Shown in pieces: positions 18,317 to 27,701 of a DNA stretch of 64,000 nt. Position 1 is the stretch's first letter; each line of letters starts with the position of its first letter. Position numbers and translations under genes: made by a program. Location of the stretch: positions 6,380-70,379 of the forward strand of contig CAYLRF010000002.1 in assembly GCA_964385995.1 (NCBI GenBank), in the 5' to 3' direction. The notes beneath the pieces are model-generated. The model was not told the DNA's origin, did not search any database, and saw only the letters and a list, made by a program, of their open reading frames with translations. This DNA comes from CAYLRF01 sp964385995 (GTDB taxonomy: Bacteria > Bacillota > Clostridia > Lachnospirales > Lachnospiraceae).

Positions 18317-20227
18317 AAGCAGGCGTACCGAATTAAGCACGCATAAAAGAGCGACCCCCGTGTCGGCAAATACCGAAAGCCAAAGAATCGTTTTCCCGAA
18401 TAAAGTCAGGATCATGATCACGGCCTTCGCCAAAAGCGCGAAAACGACATTCTGCGCCGCGACCCGGGTCGCCTTTTTCGAAAACGCGATCGAAAGCGGC
18501 ACCGAATGCACGGACGGATTCATAAAGACCACATCCGCGGCGCAGATCGCGGCGTCGGCTCCGCTTCCCATCGCCGCTCCCACGTCCGCTCCCGCGAGCA
18601 CCGGAGAATCGTTTATCCCGTCTCCCACGAACATCGATGGTCCGTACTTAGCGCGGACCTTTTTCAGTATCTCAAGTTTATCTTCCGGAAGAAGCTTTGC
18701 GTAAACCTCTTCGATACCGATCTTTCGCGCCGCTTCCGTGGCCGGCTCTTTTTCATCTCCCGTCAGCATTACTGTCCTTAGGCCTGACTTTTTAAGCTCT
18801 GACACAGCACCTGCGGCGTCCTTTTTCACTGCGTCCCCGATATATATTATTCCTGCCGGATGTCCCTCACAGGATACATATACGGCGGTTTTGCCTGGCT
18901 TAACGGACGACTTTTCCGCATCTTCAACCGCTTCCGTATCCGCGTGATAAAGCTTAAGAAGTCCCAAGCTCCCGCAAAGCACTTCCCCGCCGTCTATCAC
19001 GGCGCGTACGCCTTTGCCCGCGATCTCCCGGACCGACTCCGCCTTTTTTCGGCGGACATTTTCACTTTTTGCCGCCTTTATGATGCCGGAGGCTATGGGA
19101 TGAGTAGACTCCGCCTCGCAGGCCGCCGCAAAAGATAATACATCCTCTCGCGTATATCCTTCACTTAGGCAGACTGTATCCGTCACCTTAAAGCGTCCCT
19201 CGGTCAATGTCCCCGTCTTATCCATGACTACCGCCTTTACGCGGCTTAACGTCTCAAGCGCGATACCGTCCTTAAAAAGTATGCCCCTTTTCGACGCCGC
19301 CCCGATGGTGGCGAAAAAGGCGAGAGGAACGGAAATCACCAGCGCGCAGGGACAGCTTATAACCAGAAGATTTACGGCGGTATAAACCCATCTGTGCCAA
19401 TCTCCGGTGACAAAAGAGGGTATCACGGCTATGACAGCGGCGAGCGCGACTACGATCGGGGTGTAAATCTTTGAAAACCTTGTGATGAAACGATCTATCC
19501 TCGGCTTTCCCTCCTCGGCCTGTGTGACCGAACGAAGGATACGGCTTACCATGGAGTCACTAAGCTTTTTGCGGACCTTTAGCTTCACCGATCCCGTAAG
19601 ATTTACGCAGCCGCTTAACACTTCGCTTCCGGGCGCGATGTCGACCGGGAAAGGCTCTCCGGTAATCGGCGCGGTATCCATACTGCTCTTTCCCGAGACG
19701 ATTACCCCGTCAAGAGGAATCCTGTCGCCCGCCCTTACAAGGAGAATGTCCCCTATCCGCGCGTCCCCGGCGGGGATGACAGTAACGTCACCTTCATCCG
19801 TGTCGGGAAAATGACCTGCCCTATCAGCCGCCTTTACAAGAAGTACCGTCTCCGGACGCATATCCGCCGTGTGCGTGATACTTTCGCGGCTTTTACGCAC
19901 GGCCAGGTCCTCGAAGAACTCGCCCACGTCGAAAAAGAGCATCACTCCCACAGCCTCGGCGTATTCTCCGATGATAAAGGCGGCGACGGTGGCCACGGTC
20001 ATGAGGAAATTCTCATCGATAAGTTTCCCCTTAAAGACATTCTTAACGGCATCCGCCACGACTTCATATCCCAATATCAGATACGAAATCAAATACCCGG
20101 CGAGCGTCACATACGTCGGAAAACCAAGTTTATCCAGGACGCCCGCGACAACCAGTAATATACCCCCGGCTACGATCTGAAGTATCTGCCTTACACTTTC
20201 GCTTCCCTCTTCCCTTGAGTCACTCAT
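18272..20227 (-). CDS. Zn/Cd/Pb-exporting P1B-type ATPase without N-terminal metal domain
   Basis: A 651-residue heavy-metal ATPase. The transmembrane motif SCPCALVIS (Cys292-x-Cys294), the phosphorylation site DKTGTLTEG (Asp336), STHPIAS (HP motif) and MLTGDEKEPA are present. GDGINDSPVL is present too. The last membrane region has FADTGVALLCVLNS, whose Asp is the class signature for divalent Zn/Cd/Pb transport. No GMxCxxC HMA domain precedes TM1. The actuator domain carries a small acidic insertion (about 133-147). Expression is probably controlled by the ArsR-type operator overlapping its -10 box. The start has GGAGG 8 bp upstream. Confidence 0.93.
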   Translation of the reverse strand: MSDSREEGSESVRQILQIVAGGILLVVAGVLDKLGFPTYVTLAGYLISYLILGYEVVADAVKNVFKGKLIDENFLMTVATVAAFIIGEYAEAVGVMLFFDVGEFFEDLAVRKSRESITHTADMRPETVLLVKAADRAGHFPDTDEGDVTVIPAGDARIGDILLVRAGDRIPLDGVIVSGKSSMDTAPITGEPFPVDIAPGSEVLSGCVNLTGSVKLKVRKKLSDSMVSRILRSVTQAEEGKPRIDRFITRFSKIYTPIVVALAAVIAVIPSFVTGDWHRWVYTAVNLLVISCPCALVISVPLAFFATIGAASKRGILFKDGIALETLSRVKAVVMDKTGTLTEGRFKVTDTVCLSEGYTREDVLSFAAACEAESTHPIASGIIKAAKSENVRRKKAESVREIAGKGVRAVIDGGEVLCGSLGLLKLYHADTEAVEDAEKSSVKPGKTAVYVSCEGHPAGIIYIGDAVKKDAAGAVSELKKSGLRTVMLTGDEKEPATEAARKIGIEEVYAKLLPEDKLEILKKVRAKYGPSMFVGDGINDSPVLAGADVGAAMGSGADAAICAADVVFMNPSVHSVPLSIAFSKKATRVAAQNVVFALLAKAVIMILTLFGKTILWLSVFADTGVALLCVLNSVRLLAGKIAGRAGQTGKR

Positions 20228-20248
20228 CTCATCGACCTCCGCTCACGA

Positions 20249-20303
20249 AAATATGAATGTTTGCTCATATGTTCATATAAGCACGTATCGATTCGATTGT
20301 CAA
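20249..20303 (-). promoter_or_regulatory. Metal-ATPase promoter with ArsR/SmtB-type operator
   Basis: On the minus strand TTGACA (20298-20303) is followed, after a 17-bp spacer, by TTATAT (20275-20280). From the -10 box onward lies tgaacatatgagcaaacattcatat. Its part atatgagcaaacattcatat (20251-20270) is the imperfect 12-2-12 palindrome typical of SmtB/CzrA/CadC operators (TGA...TTCA). The overlap with the -10 implies repression by blocking RNA polymerase. Confidence 0.8.
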
Positions 20304-20311
20304 GAGTAAGT

Positions 20312-20977
20312 TTAAATCTCCCAGTCTATCCGCCGCTCACCCTGCCGGATAAGAAACTCATTTGTCCTGCTAAACGGCCTGCTTCCGAAAAAACCCCTGA
20401 AGGCGGAAAGCGGACTGGGGTGCGGCGCCGCGAGGACGAGGTGCTTCGGATTCGTTATCATGGGCCTTTTCATCTGAGCCTGCGATCCCCACAGTATAAA
20501 TACGATGGGACGATCCTCACCGCACAGCGCGCGAACGGCGGCGTCTGTAAATTCCTCCCAGCCTATGCCTTTATGCGAATTTGCCCGATGAGCCCTCACC
20601 GTGAGCACGCTGTTTAAAAGCAATACTCCCTCGCGGGCCCATTTTACGAGGCATCCCTGCTTCGGTATCTCACAGCCGATATCGTCGTGAAGTTCCCGAA
20701 AAATATTCTCGAGGGAAGGCGGTATCTCGACTCCCGGATTTACGGAAAAAGAAAGTCCGTGAGCCTGACCCGGCTCATGATAAGGATCCTGTCCCAATAT
20801 GACCGCCTTTACCTCATCAAACTGTGTATAGTGAAATGCGTTAAATATATCCCCTGCCGGCGGATAACAGACATGAGTTTTGTACTCCTCCCGCACCCTG
20901 TCAAAGAGCTTTCCGTAATACTCCTTATGAAACTCGCCGCGAAGTTTTTCAAGCCACCTGCCGTCTATGGCCGCCAT
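20312..20977 (-). CDS. ung: Uracil-DNA glycosylase, family 1
   Basis: A 221-residue enzyme of standard UNG length. AVILGQDPYHEPGQAHGLSFSV is the uracil-binding and catalytic segment (Asp and the Tyr gate). LLLNSVLTVR follows, and AAPHPSPLSA is the DNA minor-groove loop with the catalytic His. It excises uracil from DNA. Its ATG overlaps the hisF stop by one base (TGATG), and its ribosome-binding site GGGAGGTG lies inside the last hisF codons, so it is coupled to histidine-biosynthesis genes for no obvious functional reason. Confidence 0.96.
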   Translation of the reverse strand: MAAIDGRWLEKLRGEFHKEYYGKLFDRVREEYKTHVCYPPAGDIFNAFHYTQFDEVKAVILGQDPYHEPGQAHGLSFSVNPGVEIPPSLENIFRELHDDIGCEIPKQGCLVKWAREGVLLLNSVLTVRAHRANSHKGIGWEEFTDAAVRALCGEDRPIVFILWGSQAQMKRPMITNPKHLVLAAPHPSPLSAFRGFFGSRPFSRTNEFLIRQGERRIDWEI

Positions 20978-21744
20978 CAGTACACCTCCCTTACGGGTAT
21001 GCCGTTTCGGGCAAGGTAGGCTTTCACCTCGGATATCTCAAGTTCCTTAAAATGAAAAAGCGACGCCGCGAGAGCCGCGTCCGCCTCCCCCTTAGTCAGA
21101 ACCTCGCGAAAATCCTCCAAACTTCCCGCGCCCCCGGAGGCTATGACGGGGATATCCACCTCACTGGCCACCGCTCTCGTAAGCTCTATGTCATAACCGC
21201 TCTTCGTGCCGTCGCGATCCATCCCGGTAAGAAGTATCTCTCCCGCTCCCAGCTCCTCTACCTTGCGCGCCCAGCTTACGGCGTCTATCCCCGTGTCGAT
21301 CCGTCCGCCGTTTTTATATATGTTCCATCCGTCTCCCGCGGGGCGCCTCTTCGCGTCGATCGCCGCCACCACGCATTGACTTCCGAATTTAAGGGCGGCC
21401 TCGGATATGAGTTCGCATCTTTCTATCGCCGCGGAATTTACCGACACTTTATCGGCTCCCGCCCTCAGGATATTTTTAAAATCATCCACAGTGCGGATCC
21501 CTCCGCCTACCGTAAACGGTATAAACACATTCTCGGCGACGCGTCTTACCATATCCGTCACAGTGGCCCTGGCGTCCGAAGAGGCGGTTATGTCAAGAAA
21601 GACGAGTTCATCCGCCCCCGCCGCGTCATAGGCCGCGGCCGCGGCGGCGGGATCACCCGCGTCCACGAGATTTACGAAATTTACTCCTTTTACCACCCGT
21701 CCGCGATCGACGTCGAGACAGGGAATTATTCTCTTTGTAAGCAT
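20977..21744 (-). CDS. hisF: Imidazole glycerol phosphate synthase, cyclase subunit
   Basis: A 255-residue beta/alpha barrel. [20 protein letters not shown] contains the catalytic Asp11. FTVGGGIRT and DKVSVNSAA are phosphate-binding stretches, [16 protein letters not shown] carries the second catalytic Asp, and PVIASGGAG closes the site. It uses ammonia from HisH to form the imidazole ring. It overlaps hisH by 19 bp. No other his genes are in the window, so hisH-hisF form an isolated pair here. Confidence 0.97.
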   Translation of the reverse strand: MLTKRIIPCLDVDRGRVVKGVNFVNLVDAGDPAAAAAAYDAAGADELVFLDITASSDARATVTDMVRRVAENVFIPFTVGGGIRTVDDFKNILRAGADKVSVNSAAIERCELISEAALKFGSQCVVAAIDAKRRPAGDGWNIYKNGGRIDTGIDAVSWARKVEELGAGEILLTGMDRDGTKSGYDIELTRAVASEVDIPVIASGGAGSLEDFREVLTKGEADAALAASLFHFKELEISEVKAYLARNGIPVREVY

Positions 21745-22436
21745 ATTTTTTCTCTCATTTCCAGGAAATTTTTTAACATCGAAAGCCCCGTTTCGCCGCT
21801 TTTTTCCGGGTGGAACTGACAGGCGACGATGTTTCCCTTCTCAACGGCGGCATGGATATTCACACCGTAGTCGCATGTAGCGGTCACGATCTTTGCATCT
21901 TTCGCTTTCAGATAATATGAGTGTACAAAATAGACATACGCTCCGTCCTTTATGCCGCGAAAGAGCCGTCCGCCGGTGAAAGACTCCCCGCGCCTTCCAT
22001 GCTTTTCGCCGCTACATGAGCCGTCGACCGCATGATGGCTATTCGAGGGTCCGCCCGAAATCCGAAGCGAGTCCCAACCCATATGCGGGATTTTATTTCC
22101 TTCTGACCGGGGGATCTTAAGTATCTCCCCCTTCAATATGCCAAGGCCTCCTACCCCCGGCGACTCCTCGCTTTTTTCAAAAAGAAGCTGCATTCCGAGG
22201 CAAATCCCGAGAAGCGGTTTTCCCCGCGCGACGGCGCCTTTTATCGCCTCCGCGAGGCCTCTTTTTCTAAGGCTTTCCATCGCGGCCCCGAAGGATCCCA
22301 CGCCCGGGAGTATGAGTTTATCCGCGGCTTTTATCTCGTCCGCGTCGCCCGTCACTTTTGTCTTCGCTCCCAGACGGTAAAGCGCCCGCACCACGCTCAT
22401 GATATTTCCCGCGTCGTAATCTATGACAGTAAGCAT
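21726..22436 (-). CDS. hisH: Imidazole glycerol phosphate synthase, glutaminase subunit, with a loop insertion
   Basis: A 236-residue class I glutamine amidotransferase. GVGSFGAAM, the nucleophile elbow [11 protein letters not shown] (Cys79), YFVHSYY and CQFHPEKSG (His209, Glu211) are present. Most HisH proteins have about 200 residues. The extra length lies at about 127-158, between WDSLRI and LFRGIKDG. It is a Ser/Gly/His-rich stretch with no counterpart in the family that I know. Catalytic residues are intact, so the insert is probably a tolerated surface loop. It supplies ammonia to HisF. Confidence 0.95.
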   Translation of the reverse strand: MLTVIDYDAGNIMSVVRALYRLGAKTKVTGDADEIKAADKLILPGVGSFGAAMESLRKRGLAEAIKGAVARGKPLLGICLGMQLLFEKSEESPGVGGLGILKGEILKIPRSEGNKIPHMGWDSLRISGGPSNSHHAVDGSCSGEKHGRRGESFTGGRLFRGIKDGAYVYFVHSYYLKAKDAKIVTATCDYGVNIHAAVEKGNIVACQFHPEKSGETGLSMLKNFLEMREKICLQRE

Positions 22437-22521
22437 ATCAGTCCCGTCCCCGTATTTGTTATGATTCTCTCCGCGTCAGAGCCCGCTGTCCGCTTAAGGC
22501 GGGTCCTACGCGCTAAGCTTA

Positions 22522-24012
22522 TCACTCCGCCTTAAATTTATCCAACTCAAACCAGAACATGACGCCGTTATCGTAATTTTGCACGCCGTAATCCTTATGG
22601 GCGGATTCCATGATCGCCTTTACGATGGATAAGCCTATGCCGTTGCCGCCGTACTCACGGGTCCTGGCCTTATCCACTTTATAGAACTTTCCCCATATCC
22701 TGTCCAGATCTTCCTTCGGGATCTGACTTCCTGTATTAAAGACAGAGACGCGCACCGTGCCTTTTTCGTCGTTTTCGATCACCTTTACGTCTATGACCTT
22801 CTCTCCGTCCGCGTGATTTAGGGCGTTTACGAAATAATTGCGAAATACCTGCTCCGCCTTCCACTCGTCGGCCCATACATAGACGGGCCCGGATTCGCTT
22901 ACGCGCACGCTCACACCCTTTTGTTCCGTTAGGATACGGCTGCTCTCGACGATGCCTTTTATCATCTCCGTCACGTCGAAACGCTCAAGCTCGTCTCCTG
23001 TGCCGCCGCTTTCAAGCTGCGTGAGCGTCAGGAGATTCTGCACCGTCTTATTCATCTTTTCGGCCTCGTCGATGATGACATCCAGATAAAAGCGTCTGCC
23101 CTCCTCGTCGTCCGTGACGCCTTCCTTGAGGCCCTCGGCGTATCCCTGTATGAGCGCTATGGGAGTTTTTAATTCGTGGGAAACATTTCCTATAAACTCG
23201 CTTCTTCCGGCCTCTGCCTCTTCCCTTTTTTCGATATCCTCCTGCAATTTACTGTTCGCGTTTTTAAGCTCGCAGACGGTCTTTTGCAGCCTGTCGGACA
23301 TGGTGTTGAAATTTTTGCCCAATATGCCGATCTCGTTCGTGCCTCCGCTCGTGTACCTCGCCTCGAAATCAAGATCCGTCATCCGCCTTGAGATGTCCAC
23401 GAGTTCCTGTACCGGGCTTGTTATCCTCTTTGAGAAATACCAGACAAACACGCCGCCCACCACCAATATTATCACCATGGTGCAAAAGAAAAAGCGGTTC
23501 GAGAGCTTTACGCTCTCCTGTATGCTCTCAAGCGGCGTCCTTATGATAAAGGGGCTGGCGTCATCAAGGTATCCCCACATTTCCACATATTCCTCGCCGC
23601 TTAAGACGCTTCTCGTTCTTCGTATCTGATAGTTCTCCTTTTCTTTAAGGAGCTCGCCGTGTCTTTGATTTATCTGATAAATGTAACCCAGAAGCTGAGA
23701 GCGCATCTCTTCGATCTGCGCCTCGCCCGACGTGGCAGCGACGAGGTCGTTCGCGTCATCCGTCATGATGACGAACATGATATTTCCGGCTTCCAGGACG
23801 GACGACAGATCCTCCGTCATGTCGTTATAAGGATCGGGGCTTTCCCTCACGGCGCGCTGCATCGCGTCATAGACGTCGGTGAGCTCGGACTCCTTGTACC
23901 GGATGTAATAACGAGAGAGAAAGAGACTGTTTATCACTATGGAAATTATCATTATCGCGGCCACCAGTCCCATAAACACGGTGACTATCTGTTTGCGAAG
24001 AGATCCTTTCAT
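22522..24012 (-). CDS. Sensor histidine kinase
   Basis: A 496-residue membrane kinase. TM1 lies at about 9-33, an extracellular sensor at 34-170, and TM2 at about 174-192. A HAMP domain follows (about 192-246, SPVQELVDISRRM). HisKA has EFIGNVSHELKTPIA with the phospho-accepting His. A HATPase domain has N-box VFRNYFVNALNHA, DRIWGKFYKVD and the G-box YGGNGIGLSIVK. It pairs with the OmpR-type regulator encoded 85 bp upstream. The input signal cannot be told from the sequence, and the target genes are not evident. Confidence 0.93.
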   Translation of the reverse strand: MKGSLRKQIVTVFMGLVAAIMIISIVINSLFLSRYYIRYKESELTDVYDAMQRAVRESPDPYNDMTEDLSSVLEAGNIMFVIMTDDANDLVAATSGEAQIEEMRSQLLGYIYQINQRHGELLKEKENYQIRRTRSVLSGEEYVEMWGYLDDASPFIIRTPLESIQESVKLSNRFFFCTMVIILVVGGVFVWYFSKRITSPVQELVDISRRMTDLDFEARYTSGGTNEIGILGKNFNTMSDRLQKTVCELKNANSKLQEDIEKREEAEAGRSEFIGNVSHELKTPIALIQGYAEGLKEGVTDDEEGRRFYLDVIIDEAEKMNKTVQNLLTLTQLESGGTGDELERFDVTEMIKGIVESSRILTEQKGVSVRVSESGPVYVWADEWKAEQVFRNYFVNALNHADGEKVIDVKVIENDEKGTVRVSVFNTGSQIPKEDLDRIWGKFYKVDKARTREYGGNGIGLSIVKAIMESAHKDYGVQNYDNGVMFWFELDKFKAE

Positions 24013-24097
24013 GAATAATATCCTTTTGTGACAAATCCTTTGTAATCCGACTTAAATCGCGATAACCGGCTAAACATCTTTGCTTTCGACCTTTCGT

Positions 24098-24778
24098 TTA
24101 CTCCGGATCGAATCTGTATCCCATGCCCCAGATGGTCTTAATCAGGGCTCCCTTTTCACCGAGCTTGCTGCGCAGTTTCTTCACATGCGTGTCTATGGTT
24201 CTCGCGTCCCCGAAATAATCGTAATCCCAGACGTTGCTTAAAATCTTCTCCCGCGTGAGCGCTATGTTTTGGTGTTCCAGAAAATAAAGCAGCAGCTCAA
24301 ATTCCTTTACGCTTAAGTCCATCCTCTTTCCGTCGACGCTCGCTATATGCGCGGCCTTATCGACCACTATGCCGGATACGCTCACGGGTGCGTCCGAAGA
24401 GTCGTCTTTTTTTCTTCGAAGAAGGGCGTTCACGCGCGCGACCAATATCTTCGGGCTGAAAGGCTTCGCTATATATTCGTCGGCTCCGGCGTCAAAACTT
24501 TTAAGCTCGTCGCGCTCCTCACCTCTCGCGGTAAGCATAAGGATCGGGATGTCGGAAACAGCCCTCACCTCGCCGCAGACTTCCCAACCGTCCATATCCG
24601 GCATCATGACATCCAATATGATAAGAGAAATATCCTTATCGTTTCGAAAGATATCAAGCGCCGTCTTCCCGTCGCCCGCCTCGCTTATCTGATATCCCTC
24701 GCGTTCGAGAAAATCCCTTATAAGCTTTCTCATCCTGCTCTCATCGTCGACGACGAGGATCTTTTTTTTATCCTGCAT
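24098..24778 (-). CDS. OmpR/PhoB-family response regulator
   Basis: A 226-residue protein. The receiver domain (1-115) has the acidic pair VVDDESR, the phospho-acceptor in LIILDVMMPDMDGWEV, MLTARGE and the Lys in EYIAKPFSPKI. The winged-helix DNA-binding domain (130-225) has VKEFELLLYFLEH and SNVWDYDYFGDARTIDTHVKKLRSKLG. It is transcribed ahead of the histidine kinase gene. A TATAAT-like -10 (ATTATA at 24881-24886 on the plus strand) stands about 100 bp upstream, with a weak -35. Confidence 0.95.
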   Translation of the reverse strand: MQDKKKILVVDDESRMRKLIRDFLEREGYQISEAGDGKTALDIFRNDKDISLIILDVMMPDMDGWEVCGEVRAVSDIPILMLTARGEERDELKSFDAGADEYIAKPFSPKILVARVNALLRRKKDDSSDAPVSVSGIVVDKAAHIASVDGKRMDLSVKEFELLLYFLEHQNIALTREKILSNVWDYDYFGDARTIDTHVKKLRSKLGEKGALIKTIWGMGYRFDPE

Positions 24779-24921
24779 TTACGCGCGCTCCCTTATTCTG
24801 TTCTTATGATGTCGGGGCGGAAAGTGATAATACGTTTTCGGGCGCTGTGCGCTCTGCGGATCCTGCCCCGATGTCATTTGATTATACGACAAATACCGCT
24901 TAAAATGTCGGAAATTTTTAA

Positions 24922-24949
24922 GGCCTCTTACCGTTCCCGATAAGAGGCC
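24922..24949. terminator. Hairpin in the nrdD-regulator spacer
   Basis: A perfect 9-bp stem, GGCCTCTTA/TAAGAGGCC, with a 10-nt loop. It lies 169 bp beyond the nrdD stop. A T-rich tail (gttttattt) follows on the plus strand only. On the minus strand the tail is ttaaaaattt, so termination of nrdD here is possible but not well supported. The rest of 24779-25117 shows no gene. Confidence 0.4.
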
Positions 24950-25117
24950 CGTTTTATTTCCTTCCCGACGAGACGTCCGCCGCCCCGCGTGGCCCGCCTT
25001 AGCGTATCCCGCGCGTACGCGCCGCTTACCGTCGCGGAAAGTGCCCGATAAACGGCTGTCTTTTTGGCAGTATCCCGATTTTCACGCGGCGTCCGTTTAA
25101 AAAGCACGTCAGGGAAG

Positions 25118-27481
25118 TTATTTTCCCGCCAAATATCCTATGATGTTTGACGCGTTCGCGTAGACATCAGTCTTTCCGTCCTTTACGACCACGAGCGTCG
25201 GCGCCTGCCTGATCCCGTATTTTCTGACGAGATCCGGGGATTCCTCGGCGTCCACCTTCTCGTACTCGACGTTCGCCTCGTCAAGGTGCATACCCACTAT
25301 CCTGCAATTCGGACATGTCTTCGTGGTAAAAAGCAGCGTCTTAACCTCGTCTTCGGGGACATCCGCCTTGCTTATCACTTCCTTCGCGGCGGCGCTGCGC
25401 GGTTTAAAACGTGAGTTTGAGATATCGTACACCTTCCTGTCGACAAATTCCTGCGCCTTGCCGTCGTTCCAGTTCTGCACCGGCCTGTAATATCCCGTGA
25501 TACGGCTGTAAACCTCCGTCGCCTTACCGCAGTGAGGACAGGTATACTGCTCTCCCGCGATATAACCGTGATCCCTGCATACAGAATACGTCGGCGACAG
25601 CGTATAATACGGAAGTCTGTAGTTCTCCGCGATCTTTCGCACAAGGGACGCCGCCGACTTCCAGTCGGGAAGCTTCTCTCCCAGAAACGCGTGAAAGACC
25701 GTGCCGGACGTGTAAAGCGTCTGAAGCTCGTCCTGCACATCCAGGGCGTCGAAAATATCCGACGTATATCCCACCGGCAGATGCGTGCTGTTCGTATAAT
25801 AAGGCGTGCCGTTCTCCGACGCGGTGATGATATCCGGGAACTGCTCCTTATCGTGCTTCGCGAGACGGTAAGCCGTGGACTCCGCGGGAGTCGCCTCAAG
25901 GTTATAAAGGTCTCCGTATTCTTCCTGATAGTCCGACAGCCGTTCGCGCATGTGATTTAACACTTCTTTCGCGAATTTCTGCGTCTTTTCATGCGTCATG
26001 TCGGCTCTTATCCACTTCGCGTTAAGTCCCGCCTCGTTCATGCCCACCAGACCGATCGTGGAGAAATGATTCTCAAATGTGCCCAGATATTTCTTCGTGT
26101 AAGGATAAAGGCCCTCGTTTAAAAGATTCGTGATGATCTTACGCTTCACGCTTAAGGATCTGGCCGCGACATCCATCAGATGATCCAGCCTCCTGTAAAA
26201 CTCAGCCTCATCGTTTGAAAGGTAGGCTATCTTCGGCAGGTTTATCGTCACGACGCCCACGGAGCCGGTGCTCTCTCCGCTTCCGAAGAAGCCTCCCGAT
26301 TTCTTGCGAAGCTCCCTAAGGTCCAGACGAAGCCTGCAGCACATGCTTCTCACGTCGCTCGGCTCCATGTCGCTGTTGATATAATTTGAAAAATAAGGCG
26401 TGCCGTACTTGCTGGTCATCTCAAAGAGCAGCCTGTTGTTTTCGGTATCCGACCAGTCGAAGTCCTTCGTGATGGAATATGTGGGAATGGGATACTGAAA
26501 GCCCCGCCCGTTCGCGTCGCCCTCGATCATGATCTCGAGGAAGGCCTTATTTACCATATCCATCTCTTTTTTGCAGTCCTTATATTTGAAGTCCATCTCC
26601 CTGCCGCCGACGATGGCCGGAAGCTCGGCAAGATCCGCCGGCACCGTCCAGTCAAGCGTGATATTCGTGAACGGTGACTGGGTACCCCATCTGCTCGGGG
26701 TATTGACGCCGTAGACGAAAGACTCCACGCATTTTTTTACCTGATCGTAGGAAAGATTGTCCGTCTTTACGAAAGGAGCCAGATACGTGTCAAACGAGGA
26801 AAACGCCTGCGCACCCGCCCACTCGTTCTGCATGATGCCGAGGAAGTTTACCATCTGGTTGCATAAGGTTGCGAGGTGCTTAGCCGGGGAGGATGTGATC
26901 TTACCCGGCACGCCGCCCAATCCTTCCTGTATGAGCTGCTTTAACGACCATCCCGCGCAATATCCCGTAAGCATGGAAAGGTCATGGATGTGGATGTCTG
27001 CGTTTCGGTGAGCGTTACTTATCTCCTCGTCGTAAATCTCGGAGAGCCAGTAATTCGCGGTAATGGCTCCGGAGTTGCTTAATATAAGGCCCCCGACAGA
27101 ATAGGTGACAGTGGAATTTTCCTTCACGCGCCAGTCGTTCACATGGACGTAATTATCCACTATCTCCTTATAATCAAGAAGCGTGGATTTCATGTTGCGG
27201 ATCTTCTCCCGCTGCTTGCGGTAGAGGATGTATCCCTTCGCGACGTCGCCGTATCCGGCCTGTATGAGAACCGACTCCGCGCTGTCCTGTATGTCCTCCA
27301 CGCGGATAAGTCCGTCTTTTATCTTCGGTGCGAAATCCGCCGTCACCTTAAGCGCGAGCATGTCTATGATATCGGGATGTGTCTGTGTCTGCTGCGCCTC
27401 AAACGCCTTCGTAAGCGCCGCCGTGATCTTCTCAAGCCTAAAGTCAACCGTCTGTCCGTCTCTCTTTTTAACTCTGTACAT
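25118..27481 (-). CDS. nrdD: Anaerobic ribonucleoside-triphosphate reductase with fused C-terminal thioredoxin-like domain
   Basis: The start is taken at the ATG 27479-27481 (GAGAGGTG upstream). The frame stays open further but without ribosome-binding support. The 787-residue protein has an N-terminal ATP cone (MYRVKKRDGQTVDFRLEKIT, 1-95) and the class III glycyl-radical fold with MCCRLRLD. Zinc cysteines are in YSVCRDHGY and YTCPHCGK. The radical loop is RITGYYRPVQ (Gly663). From about 713 a thioredoxin/glutaredoxin-like domain follows (LLFTTKTCPNC, then APTLVVV), with redox Cys723 and Cys726. The fusion suggests built-in reductant delivery. An NrdR-type promoter precedes the gene. Confidence 0.95.
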   Translation of the reverse strand: MYRVKKRDGQTVDFRLEKITAALTKAFEAQQTQTHPDIIDMLALKVTADFAPKIKDGLIRVEDIQDSAESVLIQAGYGDVAKGYILYRKQREKIRNMKSTLLDYKEIVDNYVHVNDWRVKENSTVTYSVGGLILSNSGAITANYWLSEIYDEEISNAHRNADIHIHDLSMLTGYCAGWSLKQLIQEGLGGVPGKITSSPAKHLATLCNQMVNFLGIMQNEWAGAQAFSSFDTYLAPFVKTDNLSYDQVKKCVESFVYGVNTPSRWGTQSPFTNITLDWTVPADLAELPAIVGGREMDFKYKDCKKEMDMVNKAFLEIMIEGDANGRGFQYPIPTYSITKDFDWSDTENNRLLFEMTSKYGTPYFSNYINSDMEPSDVRSMCCRLRLDLRELRKKSGGFFGSGESTGSVGVVTINLPKIAYLSNDEAEFYRRLDHLMDVAARSLSVKRKIITNLLNEGLYPYTKKYLGTFENHFSTIGLVGMNEAGLNAKWIRADMTHEKTQKFAKEVLNHMRERLSDYQEEYGDLYNLEATPAESTAYRLAKHDKEQFPDIITASENGTPYYTNSTHLPVGYTSDIFDALDVQDELQTLYTSGTVFHAFLGEKLPDWKSAASLVRKIAENYRLPYYTLSPTYSVCRDHGYIAGEQYTCPHCGKATEVYSRITGYYRPVQNWNDGKAQEFVDRKVYDISNSRFKPRSAAAKEVISKADVPEDEVKTLLFTTKTCPNCRIVGMHLDEANVEYEKVDAEESPDLVRKYGIRQAPTLVVVKDGKTDVYANASNIIGYLAGK

Positions 27482-27599
27482 ATACGTCACCTCTCCGTAA
27501 TTTATTGAAATTAACCCGCGCCAAAGTCCCGTACGGCCGTCCTGAAAAAAGCCGGTCTTCGCGAAATGCCGCCTTCGTCCCCGGCGGGTTTGCTCGGCT

Positions 27600-27651
27600 A
27601 TTCTAACACTATAAATTGTGCCGGTCAATAGGAAAATATCAAGATATTGTG
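27600..27651 (-). promoter_or_regulatory. nrdD promoter with two NrdR boxes
   Basis: Minus-strand promoter TTGACC (27623-27628), 17-bp spacer, TAGAAT (27600-27605). Two sequences like the NrdR box (consensus acaCwAtATaTwGTgt) lie here. One, acactataaattgtgc at 27606-27621, matches well and sits inside the spacer. The other, tatcaagatattgtgg at 27637-27652, matches more weakly. Their spacing is 31 bp, exactly the helical spacing known for paired NrdR boxes. Confidence 0.75.
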
Positions 27652-27701
27652 GATTTCGAGGTGAAATTTTTGATTTTATGACGGCGGGACGCGCGTCTTT
27701 C

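Noticed and set aside
24922..24949. Strong terminator of nrdD
   Set aside because: The stem is perfect, but the T-rich tail is on the wrong strand. It is kept only as a low-confidence hairpin.
27482..27628. 49-residue extension of NrdD
   Set aside because: It would run through the promoter and an NrdR box. The ATG at 27481 has a good ribosome-binding site and begins the ATP cone.
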